DNA of 37,035 bases, taken from the IMG/VR virus record IMGVR_UViG_3300050821_004906, positions 1 through 37,035 of that record; one strand, given 5' to 3'. The notes beneath the pieces are model-generated. The model saw nothing but the letters and a program-made list of their open reading frames with translations, ran no database searches and was not told where the DNA came from. Both the position numbers and the translations under genes were made by a program. Within the stretch, counting starts at the first letter, position 1. Every line of letters starts with the position of its first letter. The DNA is from a virus. Below are positions 32,960-37,035 of this stretch, in pieces.

Positions 32960-33475
32960 ATGAGTAATTCTACTATTATAAGACTTCCTACTACAAGTAA
33001 AATCGGTCAGTCGGTCTTTACGGAATTGACATCATCGCAGGCTCAATCTATAAGCAACGTTACATGGACTACAATAAGCGATGGTACTACTAATTTTAGT
33101 GTCGTTATTACGCCGACATTAAACACTAGCTCAGTGCTTTTATTTATTGATTTTACTGGAGCTTTTACAACTGCGGGTTATTGGAAAATCCAACGTAATG
33201 GAAGTGATATTGGCGTAGGAACTGGTGCTACAGGAGTCCAAGTTAATGCTACTGGGGGAATGTATGGAAACGCCGCTACCGCTTATGTGTATTCTAGCTT
33301 TAAGTATGTATATCTTGATTCTCCTGCTTCTACATCCGCGCAAACCTACACAATACAAGCTTATACTGGCAATGGCGCTTCTACTTTGTATGTTAATCGC
33401 AGTGGCACAGATACTAATTCAAATGCATGTTATCGTTATACATCAAGGCTTATTGCTATTGAAGTGCTAGCTTGA
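32960..33475 (+). CDS. Separate receptor-binding-type domain protein, 171 aa
   Basis: A third stand-alone copy: the first strands SQAQSISNVTWTTISDGTTN are followed by a [20 protein letters not shown] segment and STLYVNRSGTDTNSNACY, ending LIAIEVLA. The [10 protein letters not shown] stretch is identical to that in the 691-aa fibre, showing recent common origin. It begins directly after the previous stop behind GGAGG. It is the last gene of the long rightward series, ending in a 9-nt convergent overlap. Confidence 0.72.
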   Translation: MSNSTIIRLPTTSKIGQSVFTELTSSQAQSISNVTWTTISDGTTNFSVVITPTLNTSSVLLFIDFTGAFTTAGYWKIQRNGSDIGVGTGATGVQVNATGGMYGNAATAYVYSSFKYVYLDSPASTSAQTYTIQAYTGNGASTLYVNRSGTDTNSNACYRYTSRLIAIEVLA

Positions 33476-33724
33476 TTCGTATAAATGCACCGTAGAGTAT
33501 TTGCCATTTACTCGATTTTCTAATACTTGTAAATCCCTATAGAGGTGATTTACCTTTTCCTCTAAATCTGCATAATGCTTCATATTCTCGCGTGTATTAT
33601 CTATTCTAACAGATAGTTGTTCTACTTCGTAATGAAGATAATTTACCTTGCGAGTAAAAATCATTAAGTAATAGCCAAAAAAAGTTAGTATAAAACCTAA
33701 TAAGAATTCTATCATAAAATCCAT
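33467..33724 (-). CDS. Small membrane coiled-coil protein, 85 aa (spanin-like shape)
   Basis: A single N-terminal transmembrane segment (EFLLGFILTFFGYYLMIF), then a continuous coiled coil (VEQLSVRIDNTRENMKHYAD ... VNHLYRDLQVLENRVNG). One membrane helix plus a helical soluble domain is the shape of inner-membrane spanins, but no family motif is visible and no outer-membrane lipoprotein partner is seen. ATG 33724 or 33715 could start it; the second has GGA 4 nt upstream. Transcribed opposite to its neighbours. Confidence 0.6.
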   Translation of the reverse strand: MDFMIEFLLGFILTFFGYYLMIFTRKVNYLHYEVEQLSVRIDNTRENMKHYADLEEKVNHLYRDLQVLENRVNGKYSTVHLYESS

Positions 33725-33729
33725 TTTGT

Positions 33730-33758
33730 TTGCAATAATGATGGATGTATACTATACT
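33730..33758 (+). promoter_or_regulatory. Sigma70-like promoter for 33784-34638 genes
   Basis: TTGCAA (33730-33735), 17-nt spacer, TATACT (33753-33758). The predicted start near 33765 leaves a short leader with AAAGGAG before the ATG at 33784. TTGCAA with a 17-nt spacer is repeated at 36949. Confidence 0.6.
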
Positions 33759-33783
33759 TAGCGCGGAAATTAAAGGAGTTTAT

Positions 33784-34068
33784 ATGAGATATCCAGATAC
33801 AAATCAAATTATTAAAGAATTAGAAGAAGTTAATTTCACACATGATCAAGGTGAAAAATTAATAAAAACTATGCATCAAATTAATGATGCTCATTATCAA
33901 GGACTTGCTACTACATATCAAGTTGATCAATTACGAAGCGATTTAATAATACATACTAATAATATGGAAAAAGATTTAACTGATAAAATTAATTCTTCAT
34001 TTAATCGACAAACTCTAATAATTATAATTTCTATTCTTGCTATGCTTTGTGCTGTAAAATGGGGATAA
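33784..34068 (+). CDS. Coiled-coil protein with C-terminal membrane anchor (DUF1640-like), 94 aa
   Basis: The layout of the DUF1640/CCDC90 family is visible. The N-terminal motif IIKELEEVNFTHDQGEKLIK (helix, then F-T-x-x-Q-A/G-E-x-L) is followed by LATTYQVDQLRSDLI with a heptad coiled coil. The C-terminus is one hydrophobic helix, LIIIISILAMLCAV. Such proteins are scattered in phages and in alpha- and gammaproteobacteria, with unsettled roles. A strong AAAGGAG lies 7 nt before the ATG. It begins the rightward group 33784-34638. Confidence 0.7.
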   Translation: MRYPDTNQIIKELEEVNFTHDQGEKLIKTMHQINDAHYQGLATTYQVDQLRSDLIIHTNNMEKDLTDKINSSFNRQTLIIIISILAMLCAVKWG

Positions 34069-34072
34069 TAAA

Positions 34073-34225
34073 ATGGAAAACTTTCATATTCGTAATGATA
34101 TTATGTTTTGGGCAATTATCATAATAATGGTTCAAATTAATTTAACTTTATTGATTTGTAATGTAGTTAAAAAACATTCCGCTTCTGAAAATCTTTGCCA
34201 AACTGAAAAAAAAGGCGCACCATAA
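34073..34225 (+). CDS. 50-aa membrane protein, possible holin
   Basis: Encodes MENFHIRNDIMFWAIIIIMV, then QINLTLLICNVV and a charged tail ending TEKKGAP. One strong membrane helix (about residues 11-32) is flanked by a short acidic N-terminus and a basic C-terminus. GGGGAT lies upstream. Size, topology and position among other envelope genes would suit a holin or other lysis accessory, but single-helix proteins are common and no family is recognised. Confidence 0.6.
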   Translation: MENFHIRNDIMFWAIIIIMVQINLTLLICNVVKKHSASENLCQTEKKGAP

Positions 34226-34251
34226 GTATATTAACCTTTTAAAGGTATGAT

Positions 34252-34638
34252 ATGACCGATATTAGATTACAGCCGCAATATTATGCACCGCCTGTTTCTC
34301 CTCCTCCTGGAGCTGCTCCGCCTCCTTATGAAGTATCGCATAAATCTTTTCCTATCGGCGCTGTTATAGTTGGAATACTTACTAGTGGCCTGGGTATGCT
34401 TGCTTATTGGTTTAAGCCTCAAGCTGAAGAGAATATTGTATTTGTCGACAAACCTACAATAGTCGAAAAGCCAGTTTTCATAAATAAAACTGTGGAAGTT
34501 GAAAAAATAGTCTACGTCGATAAACCGGTTATCAAGGAGAAGATCGTAGAAAAAACTGTCTATGTTGACAAGATCATTGAGCATGACTGTCCCTTAGTAG
34601 TTCCTATCGAATACACTGACCCTTATAATGGGCTTTAA
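34252..34638 (+). CDS. Proline-rich membrane protein with VDK/VEK repeats, 128 aa
   Basis: Residues 10-26 are Pro-rich (PPVSPPPGAAPPP) and cytoplasmic if the single membrane helix at 33-54 (FPIGAVIVGILTSGLGMLAY) inserts N-in. Residues 62-110 are a periodic series of V-(D/E)-K-P/x-(T/V)-I-V-E-K words (VFVDKPTIVEK, VEVEKIVYVDK, VIKEKIVEKTVYVDKIIE), probably an extended rod. The end HDCPLVVPIEYTDPYNGL carries a single Cys. AAAGGT lies before the ATG. It overlaps the convergent barrel gene by 4 nt. A trans-periplasmic spacer such as a spanin or TonB-like arm is one reading. Confidence 0.7.
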   Translation: MTDIRLQPQYYAPPVSPPPGAAPPPYEVSHKSFPIGAVIVGILTSGLGMLAYWFKPQAEENIVFVDKPTIVEKPVFINKTVEVEKIVYVDKPVIKEKIVEKTVYVDKIIEHDCPLVVPIEYTDPYNGL

Positions 34639-35276
34639 AAACTCATTCTAACGCCGGCAAAGACGCCATGGATTCTACCATTAGACCTATGACCTTTAAT
34701 ATGAGCAGCTTCGCCACTATTAAGCATCTTGGTTTTTACGCCCTTGTTTACGAAGCGATACCCCAATTCAGCGGTTATCTCCTTATTGATTGCATACCCA
34801 ATACCTGACCCAAACTGATAAGCCATTCCATTAGAAGTCCCTGTGTAACGCTTTGTGCATGAATAAATAGAAGTCTTATTATGAGCGTAACCAATTCCAG
34901 CCATTACAAAAGGCATGAACTTGCTTTTGGTGATATGATCAAAATATACATTCGCAAAGCCAGCAATAGTCTTAGTCTTGAAATTCAATACTGAGTTCTT
35001 ATATTGCTTCTGACCCTTAATACCGTCATCCAAATAAAGCTCTAAGTCAGCACGGAGATTGTCTTTAATGCGAGAGCCCATTCCCAAAGCGCCTGTAAAG
35101 AAAGTACCTTCGCCTTTTGATTTAAGGATATCTGAGCCAACTCTATCATTTACTGTAAGTTTGTTATGAGGTAAATGCGCCCAGCCAACCGCAATCTTAC
35201 CATAAGGTGCAAGGTCATCTGCTATTGTAGTTGTTGCTATTAAAGCGATTGTGGCAGTCAATATAAAATTCTTCAT
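34635..35276 (-). CDS. Outer-membrane beta-barrel protein (Adr/Opa-like)
   Basis: A 213-aa protein. A Sec signal peptide (MKNFILTATIALIATTTIA, cleavage before DDLAPYG) is followed by alternating strands typical of an eight-stranded barrel (FFTGALGMGSRI, LRADLELYLDD, TIAGFANVYFD, FMPFVMAGIGYAHNK, QFGSGIGYAI, ITAELGYRFV) and a final GVFAGVRMSF whose C-terminal Phe is the BAM-recognition signature. The two Cys of the family core are not obvious; only one (YSCTKRY) is seen. Host-like in style and unusual in a phage; it would change the infected cell's surface. AGGA lies before the ATG. Confidence 0.85.
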   Translation of the reverse strand: MKNFILTATIALIATTTIADDLAPYGKIAVGWAHLPHNKLTVNDRVGSDILKSKGEGTFFTGALGMGSRIKDNLRADLELYLDDGIKGQKQYKNSVLNFKTKTIAGFANVYFDHITKSKFMPFVMAGIGYAHNKTSIYSCTKRYTGTSNGMAYQFGSGIGYAINKEITAELGYRFVNKGVKTKMLNSGEAAHIKGHRSNGRIHGVFAGVRMSF

Positions 35277-35346
35277 AAGTTCCTGTTTTATATATGGTTA
35301 TATTTACACCATACATCAATGAGATACAAATGTCTCGCAGAAAATC

Positions 35347-35964
35347 CTATAATTCCCTTAACTTTAGATCAAGTGCATCCAAAGCTTCCTGAATCTTACG
35401 AACTCTTACCACTCCAATATTCTCTAATCTCAAAAGCTCTCTCTCATTCATAGTAATGAGTTGTTTAATAGTCTTAATGCCATGACGGCCTAAAACAAAC
35501 TTAGAATTATAAGCCAATTTGAACTTAGGGTCTGAAAGCGGCATGTTTTCAATAGATTGTTTATGTTTTTGAGCTTCATCAACAAGTTCGGCGGCTTTAT
35601 CTTGCAATTCCTTTGCTTTCCGGGACTCCTTATAAGCTTCTGTATATTCTAATAACTCCATAAGCACATCGAATTTGGCATTCGTAGCTTGAATTGACAC
35701 ATCAATGTTGGAAAGCTGGACTTGAAAGTTTTTAAGAAGATTGTGATTGTCTATTCTAAAATCATTAAGCTCAATTACTTCCTCATGGATTTTTTTAAGA
35801 TTATATTCTATCTCATGGAACTTTTGAAGTGACTTATGGTGATAAGCTTCTTGTAATTCATTAGAATTCAGAGGTTTATTCTGTTCTCCTTTTTCATGCT
35901 TCTCCAATTGATCAAGTTTTTTTAATAATTCTATAAATTTTTCAAGCTCCATTCCATTACTCAT
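35347..35964 (-). CDS. Coiled-coil protein with C-terminal RNA polymerase alpha-CTD-like domain
   Basis: A 205-aa protein from the ATG at 35964 (8-nt overlap with the upstream gene). Residues about 1-145 are mainly coiled coil (HEIEYNLKKIHEEVIELNDF; KAKELQDKAAELVDEAQKHK). The last 55 residues match the alpha-subunit C-terminal domain: LSDPKFKLAYNSKFVLGRHG, then IKTIKQLITMNERELLRLEN and IGVVRVRKIQEALDALDLKL, including the helix-hairpin-helix turn NIG. By alignment, the DNA-contact residues of E. coli (R265, N268, K298) appear replaced by N, F and V. It may act as an alpha-CTD decoy or adaptor. No sigma or polymerase gene is nearby. Confidence 0.75.
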   Translation of the reverse strand: MSNGMELEKFIELLKKLDQLEKHEKGEQNKPLNSNELQEAYHHKSLQKFHEIEYNLKKIHEEVIELNDFRIDNHNLLKNFQVQLSNIDVSIQATNAKFDVLMELLEYTEAYKESRKAKELQDKAAELVDEAQKHKQSIENMPLSDPKFKLAYNSKFVLGRHGIKTIKQLITMNERELLRLENIGVVRVRKIQEALDALDLKLREL

Positions 35965-36256
35965 ATATTTTGTTGATCTGTAGTATTTCATCAAACAAAT
36001 GCTCGGTAGCCGCTTTAAACTCTTCCATATACTCAGAAAAAACCTTATTGGCATCTTCTTTACATATAATAGCTCCAGCTTTCCTGGCGTTCATCATTGC
36101 ATTAGCGCTAAAATTACAAATTATGCCTATAATAGCAGTATTTATCTTATTAGGATCTTTTAGTTCAGCTAATGTCTTACTAATGTCATTGATCATTTTG
36201 TTCATCTGCTCATTTTCAGCTTTAGTAATGGGTACAGTTTTAATGGTCATTTTCAT
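35957..36256 (-). CDS. Hypothetical small helical protein, 99 aa (related trio, third)
   Basis: Unrecognised all-helical protein (ENEQMNKMINDISKTLAELK; TAIIGIICNFSANAMMNARK; FSEYMEEFKAATEHLFDEIL). The layout, hydrophobic helix with Cys in the middle and amphipathic helix at the end, resembles those of the two genes upstream. Overlaps of 4-8 nt on both sides show one operon with the alpha-CTD-like gene. Confidence 0.68.
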   Translation of the reverse strand: MKMTIKTVPITKAENEQMNKMINDISKTLAELKDPNKINTAIIGIICNFSANAMMNARKAGAIICKEDANKVFSEYMEEFKAATEHLFDEILQINKIYE

Positions 36257-36582
36257 TCCTCAAATTCAAAATGATGTTTTGATACTTCTTGGAATATTCT
36301 TGAAGTACCCGCATTAAAAGTCTCTAACTGATCTTTAAAATTTGCTAAAACCATGTTTAGAGTTAATTTCTTGCCTTCTTTTATATCTGCTTCAGTAGCG
36401 CAGAGTTTAATTTTACAAAGCAAATGCATTATTGCAGACATAGCTACCTGACCGTCTTTAATCTGCAAAAGAACCCCAAACATTTTCTCTACTGCTTCAT
36501 CAATCTGTTTGATCTCTTCAGGAGAACCTACTACGACAGGGACTTCTTCTTCATAAGAAGAATGTTGTACTTTAACCTTCAT
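36253..36582 (-). CDS. Hypothetical small helical protein, 109 aa (related trio, second)
   Basis: Unrecognised. The start at 36582 (MKVKVQHSSYEEEVPVVV) gives an 11-nt overlap with the gene before; an ATG at 36603 would overlap more. Helical core: EIKQIDEAVEKMFGVLLQIK, then MSAIMHLLCKIKLCATEADI, then MVLANFKDQLETFNAGTSRI. The middle hydrophobic helix with Cys and the final helix parallel those of the neighbours. Confidence 0.65.
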   Translation of the reverse strand: MKVKVQHSSYEEEVPVVVGSPEEIKQIDEAVEKMFGVLLQIKDGQVAMSAIMHLLCKIKLCATEADIKEGKKLTLNMVLANFKDQLETFNAGTSRIFQEVSKHHFEFEE

Positions 36583-36871
36583 TTTCTTTAAACTCCAAAC
36601 CATCTTTTAATGCTCTTCTAAATAAGTTCACAAAAGCACCTTCAAATTTTTGACGATCTTTAATCTCAATTTCATTTACCATATAAAAAGTACATATAAG
36701 ATTAGTCGTTACTGTCAAGGAGCATAGCATCATTGTGACAAAAGACTCATCAGCTTTGCTATCAACCGGCAAATATATTTTTGAACGAGCAAAACAATAA
36801 TCCAAAATATCTTTAATTAACTCATCAGAAGTAGGAGCATCATATAGTTTAGCTATTTTTTCAAAGTCCAT
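36572..36871 (-). CDS. Hypothetical small helical protein, 99 aa (related trio, first)
   Basis: Unrecognised. Segments DEFL-type acidic helix (TSDELIKDILDYCFARSKIY), the hydrophobic FVTMMLCSLTVTTNLICTFY, and KFEGAFVNLFRRALKDGLEF. It is the first gene of the leftward operon ending in the outer-membrane barrel or just before it. Upstream lies an inverted repeat at 36897-36944 and then the divergent gene at 37005. A promoter for this strand is not clear. Confidence 0.65.
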   Translation of the reverse strand: MDFEKIAKLYDAPTSDELIKDILDYCFARSKIYLPVDSKADESFVTMMLCSLTVTTNLICTFYMVNEIEIKDRQKFEGAFVNLFRRALKDGLEFKENEG

Positions 36872-36896
36872 TTTCGCTCATAAATATGCATTACAT

Positions 36897-36944
36897 AAAC
36901 GGGCGTCTGTCAGGAACAATCAAAAACCTGTCCTACACCCGTTT
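36897..36944. repeat. Large interrupted inverted repeat between divergent genes
   Basis: AAACGGG (36897-36903) with CCCGTTT (36938-36944), GT (36905-36906) with AC (36935-36936), and CAGG (36911-36914) with CCTG (36927-36930), separated by symmetric internal loops around a 12-nt apical loop. It sits between divergent genes and directly upstream of the promoter at 36949. It could be an operator for a dimeric protein, an RNA hairpin, or a weak bidirectional terminator; neither strand has a U-run. Confidence 0.5.
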
Positions 36945-36948
36945 AATC

Positions 36949-36977
36949 TTGCAAAGTATATCAAATGCCATTATCAT
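36949..36977 (+). promoter_or_regulatory. Sigma70-like promoter before the right-end gene
   Basis: TTGCAA (36949-36954), 17-nt spacer, TATCAT (36972-36977); predicted start near 36984, with GGAGGG between it and the ATG at 37005. The same -35 and spacing are used at 33730. Confidence 0.6.
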
Positions 36978-37004
36978 AATCAAGACATATTTGGAGGGAA
37001 AGTT

Positions 37005-37035
37005 ATGAATTACAGTTTAAAGTACAATTTGAGCT
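37005..37035 (+). CDS. Partial gene at the right edge
   Basis: The start of a rightward gene cut by the window end: MNYSLKYNLS so far. It is supported by a strong GGAGGG ribosome site 7 nt upstream and a well-spaced promoter at 36949. Nothing can be said of its function. Confidence 0.55.
   Translation, partial: MNYSLKYNLS

Noticed and set aside
1-37035. CRISPR array, insertion sequence or integrase
   Set aside because: I saw no regularly spaced direct repeats, no transposase-like protein and no tyrosine or serine recombinase motif on either strand.
1-37035. Terminal overlap showing a complete circular genome
   Set aside because: The first and last bases do not visibly repeat each other, and genes run off both edges, so completeness cannot be claimed.

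Overview
This AT-rich 37 kb window is bacteriophage DNA. It holds almost all of a short-tailed (podovirus-like) virus of a Gram-negative host. The morphogenesis genes run in podovirus order: DUF5681-type small terminase candidate, large terminase, P22-type portal, scaffold, N4-gp56/DUF4043-type capsid, head-tail adaptor, tail nozzle-like protein, internal virion proteins including a lytic transglycosylase, then fibres. There is no tape measure, sheath or tail-tube gene. A phage-encoded outer-membrane beta-barrel with signal peptide and terminal Phe shows the host has an outer membrane. Its look (Rickettsia Adr-like) and a DUF1640-like coiled-coil gene hint at an intracellular alphaproteobacterium, but that is only an impression.

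Layout. (1) 1-2127, leftward: a recombination module (YqaJ exonuclease, RecT annealing protein), a 32-aa membrane peptide and a gene running off the left edge. (2) 2141-2188: overlapping divergent promoters, then rightward genes: a ribbon-helix-helix protein, an unknown gene, a winged-helix replication-initiator-like gene that appears to start at ATT behind a Shine-Dalgarno-masking hairpin, and a membrane protein ending in an AT-hook. A tRNA-like gene (2457-2531) is on the opposite strand. (3) 4661-7256, leftward: a tightly packed early operon of small proteins (a second RHH protein, two tandem paralogues, several unknowns) and a VRR-NUC nuclease; a freestanding HNH gene (7380-7874) follows. 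(4) 7876-25787, rightward: packaging, head, tail and ejection genes, most of them overlapping or nearly abutting. A structured, possibly regulatory 5' leader precedes the capsid gene. (5) 25851-33475, rightward: a large fibre/receptor-binding region built by duplication, with two adaptor+fibre cassettes and at least four copies of one C-terminal binding domain. (6) 33467-34638: small membrane/coiled-coil proteins that may form the lysis module; no endolysin is recognised apart from the virion transglycosylase. (7) 34635-36871, leftward: the outer-membrane barrel, a coiled-coil protein ending in an RNA polymerase alpha-CTD-like domain, and three small proteins. A further rightward gene begins at 37005 behind a good promoter.

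How it works together: the left part handles DNA replication, recombination and early control. The middle builds and fills the virion. The duplicated fibres set host range. The right end probably handles envelope change, host transcription and lysis. A recurring theme is translational control: Shine-Dalgarno sequences lie in the 3' arms of hairpins before the initiator, the capsid and a fibre adaptor. No integrase, DNA polymerase or RNA polymerase core gene is visible.
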